Part shown: positions 51,420 to 59,335 of the stretch, one piece after another
Layout: the number at the start of each line of letters is the position of its first letter
Position numbering within the stretch: the stretch's first letter is position 1
Source: Lachnospiraceae bacterium
GTDB taxonomy: Bacteria > Bacillota > Clostridia > Lachnospirales > Lachnospiraceae
Assembly (NCBI GenBank): GCA_017619615.1
Contig: JAFZRY010000023.1
Coordinates: 17,111 to 81,110, forward strand
Direction: 5' to 3'
Length of the DNA stretch: 64,000 nt
The notes under the pieces: model-generated
What the model was told of the DNA's origin: nothing
The model's input: the letters and a program-made list of their open reading frames with translations, nothing else
Databases searched by the model: none
Program-made: the position numbers and the translations under genes

Positions 51420-52190
51420 ATGTCGAGAGTAATTGTGATCGCCTCGGGAAAAGGAGGCGTGGGAAAGACCACGATCGCAGCCAATCTGGGGATCTGTCTG
51501 GGACAGGCGGAGCGGAAGACCGCCCTGGTCGACCTGGACCTGGGGCTGCGGAACATTGACGTGACACTGGGCCTGGAGACCGTGGTGCTGAACCATCTGG
51601 GGGATTATTTCGAGGAACGGATGCCCCTGGAGGAGGTCGTGACCACGGACGAGCGCTATCCGGGCCTCGCGCTGCTGGCCGCGCCGCAGAATATGGATCC
51701 GGCCGATCTGAAGGAAGAGCAGCTGGAGAAGCTCGTGCAGGAACTGCGTGCGTCCTATGACGTGATCCTGATCGATGCCCCGGCCGGCGTGGGTCCCGTT
51801 TTCACGGCGGCCATCAAACTGGCGGACGAGGGCGTCGTCGTGACCACGCCGACGGTCTCCGCCGTGCGGGACGCGGACAAGGTGCTGCACCTGATGGAGG
51901 CGGCCGGCGTTCAGTACCGCTATGTGATCGTCAACATGCTGCGGCAGAAGCTGATGAAAAACGGGATCATGATGTCGCCGGAGGACATCCGCGAAGTCCT
52001 GGGGACGCCGCTGCTGGGCGTCATCCCGGAGGACGAGACGGCCGTCGTCTGCTGCAATACGGGAAAACCGCTGGTCACGGCCCGGTGCATGGCCGGGAGC
52101 GCCTTGAGGCGCATTTCGCAGCGGGTGCGGGGCACGGCCCTCTCCCTCCCGCCGCTCACGAGCCGCCGCCGCGGCCTGTTCCACGCGTAA
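51420..52190 (+). CDS. minD: Septum site-determining ATPase MinD
   Basis: MinD is the membrane-binding ATPase that places the division inhibitor. The 256-residue protein has the deviant Walker A G-K-G-G-V-G-K-T-T (residues 10-18), switch I D-L-D-L-G-L-R-N-I-D, and switch II I-D-A-P-A-G. The C-terminus, which should form an amphipathic membrane-targeting helix, ends in R-R-R-G-L-F-H-A and looks short. Neither minC nor minE is adjacent, and in the usual Firmicute order minC precedes minD at this place. ATG 51420 follows GGGGAAGCG. Confidence 0.92.
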   Translation: MSRVIVIASGKGGVGKTTIAANLGICLGQAERKTALVDLDLGLRNIDVTLGLETVVLNHLGDYFEERMPLEEVVTTDERYPGLALLAAPQNMDPADLKEEQLEKLVQELRASYDVILIDAPAGVGPVFTAAIKLADEGVVVTTPTVSAVRDADKVLHLMEAAGVQYRYVIVNMLRQKLMKNGIMMSPEDIREVLGTPLLGVIPEDETAVVCCNTGKPLVTARCMAGSALRRISQRVRGTALSLPPLTSRRRGLFHA

Positions 52191-52217
52191 AACACTGTCA
52201 TCCAAAGGAAACTTTGC

Positions 52218-53372
52218 ATGTTTGCCTTCAACCGCTACAAACTGAAAAACTTCAACCTGGCGCTGCTGCTCTGCGTCACAGCCCTCTGCATCCTGGGCTA
52301 CATGGTGCTGGGCAGCGCCGTGATCAATGACGCGGACGGGACAGAGACCATGCGCAAGCAGCTGATCGGCATGATCGGCGGCGGCATCCTGATGGCGTTC
52401 CTGACCCTGACGGATTATCACTTCTGGCTGAAACTCCACTGGGTCCTGTACGGCGGCTCGCTGCTGATCCTGGGCCTGCTTTTCACGCCGCTGGGCTATA
52501 CCACGAAAGGCGCCACGCGCTGGCTGAACCTGCCGGCCCTGGGCCGCCTGCAGCCCTCCGAATTCGTGAAAGCGGCTGTGATCGTGTTCTTTGCCTGGTT
52601 TTTCCAGAAATACCGCGACCGCATCAACAAACCGGCCGTCGTCTTTTCCGCATTCGGCCTGTTCCTGGTCCCCGCGGTCATGATCTTCCTGGAGCCGGAC
52701 CTGTCCACCACCCTGACCTTCGTCCTGCTGTTCCTGGTCCTCCTGTACATGAGCCAGATCAGCTATAAATGGCTGGGCGGGATGGCGGCCTGCACGATTC
52801 CCGTGGCCGGCTTCCTGGTCTGGGACTCCATGCAGGAGAACCCGCTGATCCTGAAACGCTATATGCTGAACCGCCTGTTCAGCTTCCTGAATCCCGACGA
52901 ATTCTCCGGCTCCGGGCTCACCGCCCAGCAGGACCGCGCCATCATGGCGATCTCGTCCGGGCGCCTGAGCGGCAAGGGCCTGTTCAACGCGAGCTTCGAC
53001 TCGGTCAAGGCCGGCAATTTCCTCTCGGAGGAAAACTGTGACTTCGTCTTCGCCGTGGTGGGAGAGGAACTGGGCTTCTGGGGCAGCGCCGCGATCCTGG
53101 CGCTGTTCGCGCTGACGGTGTTCCTGTGCTTCCGGACCGCCTCCAAGGCGCCGGATCTGGCCGGCCGCCTCATCTGCGCGGGCTCCGGCGCATTCCTGGG
53201 CCTGCAGGTGTTCTTCAACATCGGCGTTACCAGCGGCGTCCTGCCCAACACCGGCGTCGTGCTGCCGTTCTTCAGCCACGGCATCAGCTCGCTGCTGAGC
53301 GCCTTCATCTGCCTGGGTCTGGTGATGAACGTGGCGCTGCAGCGCCGCGATACGGAGAATCCGGAGTGGTAA
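52218..53372 (+). CDS. rodA: SEDS glycosyltransferase RodA
   Basis: RodA polymerises lipid II into glycan strands and works with PBP2. The 384-residue protein has about ten transmembrane helices and SEDS motifs such as G-A-T-R-W-L-N-L, L-Q-P-S-E-F-V-K, the catalytic-Asp region L-E-P-D-L-S-T-T, and near the end G-V-L-P-N-T-G-V-V-L-P-F-F-S-H-G. It is the last gene of the radC-mreCD-mrdA-minD-rodA unit. FtsW or SpoVE are alternatives, but the pairing with PBP2 favours RodA. Confidence 0.9.
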   Translation: MFAFNRYKLKNFNLALLLCVTALCILGYMVLGSAVINDADGTETMRKQLIGMIGGGILMAFLTLTDYHFWLKLHWVLYGGSLLILGLLFTPLGYTTKGATRWLNLPALGRLQPSEFVKAAVIVFFAWFFQKYRDRINKPAVVFSAFGLFLVPAVMIFLEPDLSTTLTFVLLFLVLLYMSQISYKWLGGMAACTIPVAGFLVWDSMQENPLILKRYMLNRLFSFLNPDEFSGSGLTAQQDRAIMAISSGRLSGKGLFNASFDSVKAGNFLSEENCDFVFAVVGEELGFWGSAAILALFALTVFLCFRTASKAPDLAGRLICAGSGAFLGLQVFFNIGVTSGVLPNTGVVLPFFSHGISSLLSAFICLGLVMNVALQRRDTENPEW

Positions 53373-53398
53373 GATCCGGACAGCGGGCATTTTTCTCC

Positions 53399-53427
53399 TT
53401 GTGTTTTCCGCTGCCGTTGATTATAAT
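53399..53427 (+). promoter_or_regulatory. Sigma-A promoter before the P-loop gene
   Basis: TTGTGT (53399-53404), 17 bases, TATAAT (53422-53427). It separates the elongasome genes from the next cluster. Confidence 0.6.
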
Positions 53428-53502
53428 ACAAGAGGAGTATCCTGAAATCTGCTGCGGAAACGCGTTATACGGTATCATCAATCAATACAGGAGGACACGG
53501 AC

Positions 53503-53925
53503 ATGATTCAGATCATTGCCGGAAACAAAGGCAAAGGAAAAACGAAGCATTTACTGGCCATGGCGAACGACGCCATGAACGCCGCCCACGGAACGGTGGT
53601 CTACCTGGATAAAAACAGCAAGCACATGTTTGAACTCAATCGGAACATCCGCCTGATCAACGTCTCGGAGTACCCGGTGAATTCCACCGAGGCGTTCCTG
53701 GGCTTCCTCTGCGGCGTCATCTCGCAGGACCACGACCTGGAAGTCATGTTCCTGGACAGCTTCCTGACGCTGAACGAGGTACAGAGCCAGGAAGAACTGG
53801 CGGAGCTCATTAAAGATATCGACATCATCAGTGAAAAATTCGGCGTCCGCATGGTGCTGAGCGTCTCCATGGACAGCGAGGCCCTGCCGGAATCTGTCAG
53901 ACCCATGGTGAGTCTGGCCCTGTAA
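53503..53925 (+). CDS. Small P-loop protein of unknown function
   Basis: The 140-residue protein has a Walker A motif G-N-K-G-K-G-K-T at residues 7-14 and a Walker B-like strand V-M-F-L-D-S near 85-90, in a minimal Rossmann-like P-loop fold resembling thymidine-kinase-like or Zot-like ATPases. It is far too short for a PilT motor, a name sometimes given to such genes. It sits directly ahead of the HlyD-like and sepF genes, an arrangement I recall from clostridia, which hints at a role in envelope or division. Activity and partners are unknown. Ribosome binding site ACAGGAGGACACGG. Confidence 0.75.
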   Translation: MIQIIAGNKGKGKTKHLLAMANDAMNAAHGTVVYLDKNSKHMFELNRNIRLINVSEYPVNSTEAFLGFLCGVISQDHDLEVMFLDSFLTLNEVQSQEELAELIKDIDIISEKFGVRMVLSVSMDSEALPESVRPMVSLAL

Positions 53926-53940
53926 AAATAGGGAGCAGCT

Positions 53941-55359
53941 TTGGCGCAAACGGGAAGAAACACGCGGAACAGGAGAAGCAGCAAAGGAAGGGAAGGAGCC
54001 AAGATCCTTCCTTTTCGGCGTGAACTGACTATCAACCTGGGCGTCATCATCTTCCTGTTCATCCTGCTCTACCTGGCCGTCTCGGTGATCCGTTCGGCCA
54101 CCCGGCAATCGTATTCCACCTTCACGGTGGGGCGCGAGGAGAGCCTGAACGGCAATCAGACCTACCGCGCGCTGATCCTGCGCGACGAGCAGATCGTCAG
54201 TTCCCGCTGGGCCGGCTACGTGGACATGTTCGCGCCGGAATGCGGCCACGTCAGCATCGGCAGCGTGGTCACCTCGGTGGACGAGATCGGCACGTACAGT
54301 GAAAAGATCAAGGAAGTCGCCGAACTGCAGAGCCTGAGCAAGGACGAACTGCGGAATTTCAAGACCCGCCTGCAGAAACTGTCGCTGAACTATGACAGCA
54401 GTTCCTTCTCCTCGGTCTACGAATCCCGCAGCGCCATCAGCGCGTTTTTCTCCACCCACGTCGGCAAGGCGTCGCTGGACGTGCTGGAGGGGAACGCGGC
54501 CTTAAACGAATTCTTCCACCTGTACAAATCGGACACGCCCGGCATGATCCTGTATTATAAGGACGGGTTCGAGGGCAAAAAGCCCGAGTCCGTCACCGCG
54601 CTGAATTTTGAGAACCGCGACTACCAGCGGGAGAGCACCGCGCGCCTGGTGACGCTGAATGATTTCCTGTACAAACTGGTGGATTCCGAGACCTGGACGC
54701 TTGTGATCCCGCTGACCACGGAAGAAGCGGCGAAATACGGCTCCCTGTCCCGCATCGAACTGACCTTCCTGAAGAACGGCCTGAAGACCACGGCCGCCGC
54801 CAAAGTCTACAACGGCCCGGACGGCAGCCTGCTGCTGCGCCTGGACCTCACCCGCTACCTGGTGCAGTTCGCCACGGACCGCTTCACGGAGATCCGCCTG
54901 GAGGGATTCGGCGCCGAGGGGTATAAGATCCCGGTCAGCTGCCGCGTAGAGGAGAACGTCTACCTGATCCCGCGGGAATTCGAGGCTCATCTCGAAAACG
55001 GCGAGCCGGACGGTTTCTATCAGGAGACCGTGAACGGATCGGAGCAGACGATCCGGCACATCACGCCCACGGTGTTCAAACGGGACGACCGCTACTGCTA
55101 TGTGAGCCGTCAGGACCTCCCGGCGGAATCCGTCCTGCTGAAGCAGAACTCCCAGGAGCGCTGCACGGTCCGCCTGACTTCCACCATGACGGGGGTCTAC
55201 CAGGTCAATGCGGGCTACACGGTGTTCCGCCCCGTGGAAGTCCTGGAGGAAAGCGGGGAGTACCTGCTGGTGAAGCGCGGCACGGAGCAGGGAATCGCCA
55301 CTTTTGACAAGATCCTCCTGAACGGGACACGTTATACGGACGGCCAGATCCTGCGCTAA
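53941..55359 (+). CDS. HlyD-like membrane-anchored protein, no transporter partner
   Basis: This 472-residue protein has a basic cytoplasmic start, one transmembrane helix (about 30-50), then an outside part with a lipoyl/barrel-sandwich half-motif (A-L-I-L-R-D-E, then G-Y-V-D-M-F-A-P-E) and a coiled segment in the middle (about 118-150), like periplasmic adaptors of the HlyD family. Near the C-terminus comes the matching barrel region with V-N-A-G-Y-T-V-F-R-P. The start is TTG 53941 with GGGAG five bases before. No ABC transporter or secretin is near, so in this Gram-positive it is probably an envelope structural protein rather than an export adaptor. Confidence 0.75.
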   Translation: MAQTGRNTRNRRSSKGREGAKILPFRRELTINLGVIIFLFILLYLAVSVIRSATRQSYSTFTVGREESLNGNQTYRALILRDEQIVSSRWAGYVDMFAPECGHVSIGSVVTSVDEIGTYSEKIKEVAELQSLSKDELRNFKTRLQKLSLNYDSSSFSSVYESRSAISAFFSTHVGKASLDVLEGNAALNEFFHLYKSDTPGMILYYKDGFEGKKPESVTALNFENRDYQRESTARLVTLNDFLYKLVDSETWTLVIPLTTEEAAKYGSLSRIELTFLKNGLKTTAAAKVYNGPDGSLLLRLDLTRYLVQFATDRFTEIRLEGFGAEGYKIPVSCRVEENVYLIPREFEAHLENGEPDGFYQETVNGSEQTIRHITPTVFKRDDRYCYVSRQDLPAESVLLKQNSQERCTVRLTSTMTGVYQVNAGYTVFRPVEVLEESGEYLLVKRGTEQGIATFDKILLNGTRYTDGQILR

Positions 55360-55388
55360 ATTATTTTGGAAAGCGGCCTGCTTCCGCC

Positions 55389-55416
55389 TTGACATACGCG
55401 GCGCAGGCAATATAAT
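55389..55416 (+). promoter_or_regulatory. Consensus sigma-A promoter of the sepF operon
   Basis: Perfect TTGACA (55389-55394) and TATAAT (55411-55416) with a 16-base spacer, 31 bases before sepF. It is the best promoter match in the window. Confidence 0.85.
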
Positions 55417-55446
55417 GAAGATAGAAAATAAGAAGGGGAGAAACTC

Positions 55447-56046
55447 ATGGCCAATATCTTTGATAAATTCTTAAATTCCATGCGTCTGTACGATGACGAA
55501 GATCTCGAAGAAGACGCGGAATACCTGGACGACGAACCCGAGGAAGAAGAGGAACAGCCTCCGGCCCGCCCGGAACGCCCGGAAAGACCGGCGAAGGCGG
55601 AGCGTCCGGAACGTCCGGAAAAGCAGGAACGCGCCCCTAAAAAGACCCGCCAGCCCGCTCCGGAAGAGGAAGAAGAACCGCCCCGCGCCGCCCGGGCTCC
55701 CCGCCGCAGCAACGTGACCTCCATGCGTCCGTCGGCCTCCCGTGTGAGCACGGTCATGGAAGTCAGCATGGTCAAGCCGACCTCCATGGAAGACGCCCGC
55801 GACATCTGCGACATGCTGCTGTCCGGCCGCGCCGTGGTCATCAACATGGAAGGAGTCCAGGTGGACCTGGCCCAGCGGATCATCGATTTCGCCTCCGGTG
55901 CCTGCTATTCCATCGAAGGCAACATCCAGAAGATCTCCAGCTACATCTTTATCGTTTCTCCCAGCAGTATAGAGTTGTCCGGTGATTTTCAGAACGTGCT
56001 GAGCTCCGTCGGCGGCAGCGGCCTGCGTCTGGATGACAGAAACTAA
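55447..56046 (+). CDS. sepF: Cell division protein SepF
   Basis: SepF anchors FtsZ to the membrane and shapes the septum. The 199-residue protein starts with a short amphipathic membrane-binding helix (M-A-N-I-F-D-K-F-L-N-S-M), followed by a long linker rich in Glu, Pro and Arg (about 17-95), and the conserved C-terminal domain with R-A-V-V-I-N-M-E-G, A-Q-R-I-I-D-F-A-S-G and G-N-I-Q-K-I-S. SepF proteins are usually near 150 residues; the extra length is the linker. The stop overlaps lspA by 14 bases. Confidence 0.94.
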   Translation: MANIFDKFLNSMRLYDDEDLEEDAEYLDDEPEEEEEQPPARPERPERPAKAERPERPEKQERAPKKTRQPAPEEEEEPPRAARAPRRSNVTSMRPSASRVSTVMEVSMVKPTSMEDARDICDMLLSGRAVVINMEGVQVDLAQRIIDFASGACYSIEGNIQKISSYIFIVSPSSIELSGDFQNVLSSVGGSGLRLDDRN

Positions 56047-56545
56047 GCAAAAACACGCCTGGCTTTACTATGTGGCAGGACTCGTATGGGTCCTGCTTTT
56101 GGTGCTGCTGGACCAGCGCATGAAAGCGCTGGCGGAGACGGAACTGAAGGACGGCCCGGTCCGCACCCTGATCCCCGGCGTGCTGAGCCTGGGCTACGTG
56201 GAGAACCGCGGCATGGCCTTCGGCATGCTGCAGGGCGGCCGCGTGGTCTTCGTGATTCTGACGGTCATCATCCTGGTGGTGCTGGCGCTCGCGTATCACG
56301 CGATCCCGGAGAAACGGCGCTTCTGGCCGCTGTCCCTGGGCGTGCTGTTCATCATCGCCGGCGCGATCGGCAATTTCATCGACCGCCTGCGGATGGGCTA
56401 CGTGGTCGACTATTTCCGCCTGGATTTCATGGATTTCCCCCTGTTCAACCTGGCGGACTGTTTCCTGACCTGGACCGCGGTGGTCCTGGCCCTGCTGCTG
56501 GTCTTTTTCTACAAGAACGAGGATTTCAAACAGATACATTTATGA
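56033..56545 (+). CDS. lspA: Lipoprotein signal peptidase
   Basis: LspA removes the signal peptide of prolipoproteins, of which this window alone has at least five. The 170-residue membrane protein has four helices and the two catalytic aspartates in G-N-F-I-D-R-L and F-N-L-A-D-C, plus N-R-G-M-A-F-G. It overlaps sepF at the start and rluD by four bases (ATGA) at the end. Confidence 0.95.
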   Translation: MTETKQKHAWLYYVAGLVWVLLLVLLDQRMKALAETELKDGPVRTLIPGVLSLGYVENRGMAFGMLQGGRVVFVILTVIILVVLALAYHAIPEKRRFWPLSLGVLFIIAGAIGNFIDRLRMGYVVDYFRLDFMDFPLFNLADCFLTWTAVVLALLLVFFYKNEDFKQIHL

Positions 56546-57453
56546 GTGAGCTGCAGCTGATCAGTGAATGGGAAGACGGCGGCAAACGCCTGGACGCATA
56601 CCTCTCCGGGGTCCTGGAGGGGTATTCCCGTACTTATGTCCAGAAACTGATCGATCAGGGGACCGTACTGGTGGACGGCCGGGCAAGGAAAGCGAGCTTC
56701 CGCCTGGAAGGCGAAGAAGAGATCACGGTCGATCTGCCGGAGAAGGAAACCCTGGCGGTGGAGGCGGAGGACATCCCGCTGGACATCGTCTTTGAAGACG
56801 AATACCTGATGGTGGTCAACAAGCCCAAGGGCATGGTCGTCCACCCGGCCCCGGGCCATCTGACCGGTACGCTGGTGAATGCGGTGCTGTATCACGCGGC
56901 CGGGAGTCTGTCCGGGATCAACGGCGTGCTGCGGCCGGGCATCGTGCACCGCATCGATAAGGACACGACTGGGCTGCTGATCGTCTGCAAGAACGATACA
57001 GCGCATGAGAGCATCGCCGCACAGCTGCGGGACCACACCATCACCCGGCGGTATACGGCGCTCGCGGAAGGGCGGTTCAAAGAGCCGGAGGGCGAAGTGG
57101 ACGCACCGATCGGCCGCGACAGCAAAAACCGCCTGCGGATGGGGATCGACCCGAAGAACGGCCGGGAAGCGGTCACGCGCTGGAAGGTCGTGGACGAGTT
57201 CAGGAATTACACCCTGCTGCACTGCCGTCTTCTGACCGGGCGCACGCACCAGATCCGCGTGCACATGGCCTCGATCGGCCACCCCCTGGCCGGCGACGTA
57301 CTGTACGGCGGGAAGAGCCTGGGCAAAGAACCGGGCCAGTACCTTCACGCGGGGCTGATCGGGTTCACGCATCCGGCCACCGGGGAATACCTGGAGTTCG
57401 AGGCGCCGCTGCCGGAGTATTTTGCGGAAAGATTAAGGAAACTGGAACGCTGA
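56542..57453 (+). CDS. rluD: Pseudouridine synthase RluD family
   Basis: This 303-residue enzyme converts specific uridines of large-subunit rRNA to pseudouridine. It has an N-terminal S4 RNA-binding domain (R-L-D-A-Y-L-S and L-I-D-Q-G-T-V-L-V-D-G) and the catalytic domain with V-H-R-I-D-K-D-T-T-G, where the Asp is the nucleophile, followed by the R-Y-T-A-L and G-R-T-H-Q-I-R-V-H motifs. The lspA-rluD pair is common in bacteria. Exact target uridines cannot be told from sequence. Confidence 0.94.
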   Translation: MSELQLISEWEDGGKRLDAYLSGVLEGYSRTYVQKLIDQGTVLVDGRARKASFRLEGEEEITVDLPEKETLAVEAEDIPLDIVFEDEYLMVVNKPKGMVVHPAPGHLTGTLVNAVLYHAAGSLSGINGVLRPGIVHRIDKDTTGLLIVCKNDTAHESIAAQLRDHTITRRYTALAEGRFKEPEGEVDAPIGRDSKNRLRMGIDPKNGREAVTRWKVVDEFRNYTLLHCRLLTGRTHQIRVHMASIGHPLAGDVLYGGKSLGKEPGQYLHAGLIGFTHPATGEYLEFEAPLPEYFAERLRKLER

Positions 57454-57454
57454 A

Positions 57455-58525
57455 ATGAAGAAAGTATTGGTTTGGATATTATTGCTGGGGCTGCTGATGA
57501 CGGCCCTCTCCGGCTGCGGCGGCAGTGCGGATACCCCCGCAACGTTGCCGGTCATCACCCCGGACCAGCCCGGGACGGAGACGGCTCCGGCGACGGAACC
57601 CGCCGGCACGGACGGAACGACGCAGCCGTACACGAATCCGCCGACGCGCACGCACGCAAGCATCACGTCGCCGGGAACGACGGCGCAGGAGCCGGTGAGC
57701 AGTTCCGCGGACATCACAACGGCGCCGGAACCTCCGACCGAGGCCCCGACCACACCCACGCCCGAAACTCCTGCCACGGATGCGCCGACCACGCCGGAAC
57801 CGGAGACCACCACGGCCTACGTCCCGCCTGAAACGGAGCCGGACACCTCCGCCCCGACCGAAGCGCCTACCACGCCCCCTTCCGGCAAAAACGGCTATCT
57901 GGTCTGCCTGGACGCCGGCCATCAGACCCACGCCAACACGGACCAGGAACCGCTGGGCCCCGGCTCCTCCGAGATGAAGACAAAAGTCTCCTCCGGCACG
58001 CAGGGCCGCACCACCGGCGTCCCCGAATACGTGGTGAACCTGCAGGTGGCGCTGAAGCTGCAGCAGATCCTGGAGGCCCGCGGCTATGAAGTCCTGATGA
58101 TCCGCACCGCCCACGACGTGAACATCAGCAACGCGGAGCGCGCGCAGATCGCCAACAACGCGCAGGTCGACGCCTTCGTCCGCATCCACTGCAACGGCGT
58201 GGACGACACCTCCGTGAACGGCCTGCTGGCCATGATCCAGACGCCGGACAACCCTTGGAACGGCGCGCAGTACGCCGAATTCAAGCGCCTGGCGCAGTGC
58301 ATCGTGGACGAAGCGTGCGCGGTGACTGGCGCGAAGAACATGGGCCTGCTGGAGACGGACGGGATGACCGGGATCAACTGGTGCGAGCGGCCGACGGCGC
58401 TGGTGGAGATGGGGTTCATGACGAATCCGGAGGAGGATGCGAAGCTGGTCGATGATCATTATCAGGATCTGCTGGCCGAAGGCATCGCGAACGGGTTGGA
58501 TAAGTATTTCGGGATAGAACGGTAA
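57455..58525 (+). CDS. Lipoprotein N-acetylmuramoyl-L-alanine amidase
   Basis: The 356-residue protein has a lipobox L-S-G-C (Cys21), a Thr/Pro/Ala/Glu-rich linker (about 25-145) and a zinc amidase_3 domain with all ligands: His in L-D-A-G-H, Glu in P-E-Y-V-V-N-L, His in R-I-H-C-N-G and the catalytic Glu in V-E-M-G-F-M-T-N. It cleaves the bond between MurNAc and the stem peptide, probably at the outer face of the membrane in cell separation, which fits the neighbouring sepF. It starts one base after the rluD stop. Confidence 0.92.
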   Translation: MKKVLVWILLLGLLMTALSGCGGSADTPATLPVITPDQPGTETAPATEPAGTDGTTQPYTNPPTRTHASITSPGTTAQEPVSSSADITTAPEPPTEAPTTPTPETPATDAPTTPEPETTTAYVPPETEPDTSAPTEAPTTPPSGKNGYLVCLDAGHQTHANTDQEPLGPGSSEMKTKVSSGTQGRTTGVPEYVVNLQVALKLQQILEARGYEVLMIRTAHDVNISNAERAQIANNAQVDAFVRIHCNGVDDTSVNGLLAMIQTPDNPWNGAQYAEFKRLAQCIVDEACAVTGAKNMGLLETDGMTGINWCERPTALVEMGFMTNPEEDAKLVDDHYQDLLAEGIANGLDKYFGIER

Positions 58526-58533
58526 GTTAAGTG

Positions 58534-58608
58534 TGAGCGGATCCGCAAAGCTTTTCTCAGCCCGCTGCCAATGCAAGGGGCATTCGAAAAGCTTTGGGGA
58601 TCCGCTCA
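58534..58608. repeat. Large imperfect palindrome after the amidase gene
   Basis: TGAGCGGATCC-GC-AAAGCTTTTC (from 58534) faces GAAAAGCTTT-GGG-GATCCGCTCA (to 58608) around a 30-base loop. It has no T-run, so is not a standard terminator, and matches neither of the two recurring repeat families. Confidence 0.75.
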
Positions 58609-58699
58609 GTTCTTACCGGGCCGAAATACTGATGGCCCGTTGCAGCCTTCCGGCCGCTTGATCCCCGGCGGGCGGTTGCCCGCACCGGCCGGCGCGGAG

Positions 58700-58762
58700 A
58701 AAAGTGTCATTCTGAGCGGAGTCTGCGGAGGCAGACGGAGCCGAAGGACCTTGTGAGGTGTT
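58700..58762. repeat. GTCATTCTGAGCG-type interspersed repeat
   Basis: TGTCATTCTGAGCGGAG, then a short inverted repeat GTCTGCGGAGGCAGAC, then CCGAAGGACCTTGTGAGG: a widely distributed intergenic repeat type in bacteria, recognised by its GTCATTCTGAGCG head and GAAGGACCTT tail. A degraded relative is at 63618. Confidence 0.6.
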
Positions 58763-58765
58763 GAA

Positions 58766-59248
58766 ATGCGTTTGTTTGTTGCTGTACAACTGTCTGACGA
58801 AATGAAAGCCGCCCTCCTGAGCACGATGCACGACCTGAAAAAAGCGGGCGTCAAAGGGAGTTACACGCCCGGCGCCAACCTGCACCTGACGATGGCGTTT
58901 ATCGGGGAGTTCAAGGATCCCGAGGCGGTGAAAAAGGCAATACAGAGCGTGCCGTTCAAGCCGTTTAAACTTTCCCTGGACGGTCTCGGCGCGTTCGACA
59001 ATACCCTCTGGGCGGGGATCAAAGGCAACCAGGGCCTCAAGACCCTCGCCAAGGACCTGCGCGCCGCCCTGACCGCCGCCGGCATCCCGTGCGACACCCA
59101 GGCCTTCGTCCCCCACGTCACCCTCATCCGCCGTGCCTCCGGCCGCTGGCAGTCCGTCCCCGCCCCCCGCGGAGATATGATGGTCAAAAAACTCTCCCTC
59201 ATGCGCTCCGACCTGAAAGATGGCAAGCGTATGTACAAGGAAATCTGA
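58766..59248 (+). CDS. thpR: RNA 2',3'-cyclic phosphodiesterase (2H family)
   Basis: This 160-residue protein has the two H-x-T motifs of 2H phosphoesterases, L-H-L-T-M-A-F near residue 36 and P-H-V-T-L-I-R near 114, in the ThpR/LigT arrangement. The family hydrolyses 2',3'-cyclic phosphate ends of RNA and can join some tRNA halves in vitro. It starts with R-L-F-V-A-V-Q-L as usual. It is close to an interspersed repeat; no RNA-repair partner is near. Confidence 0.92.
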   Translation: MRLFVAVQLSDEMKAALLSTMHDLKKAGVKGSYTPGANLHLTMAFIGEFKDPEAVKKAIQSVPFKPFKLSLDGLGAFDNTLWAGIKGNQGLKTLAKDLRAALTAAGIPCDTQAFVPHVTLIRRASGRWQSVPAPRGDMMVKKLSLMRSDLKDGKRMYKEI

Positions 59249-59335
59249 CAGTTGATACTATGATACCATCTGACAGCAGAAGACAAAATGAATACGGCTG
59301 TTCATGTATAGATGCTGTAGAGAGGAGGACTCATA

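Noticed and set aside
48540-53390. A 1600-codon open frame on the minus strand across PBP2, minD and rodA
   Set aside because: It is antisense to three well-recognised genes, has a composition typical of reversed GC-rich coding DNA (many Ala, Val, His, Gln, Asp), and no ribosome binding site or domain.
53503-53925. PilT twitching motility ATPase
   Set aside because: The P-loop is there, but the protein has only 140 residues and lacks the Asp box, His box and multimer domains of PilT; no pilus genes are near.
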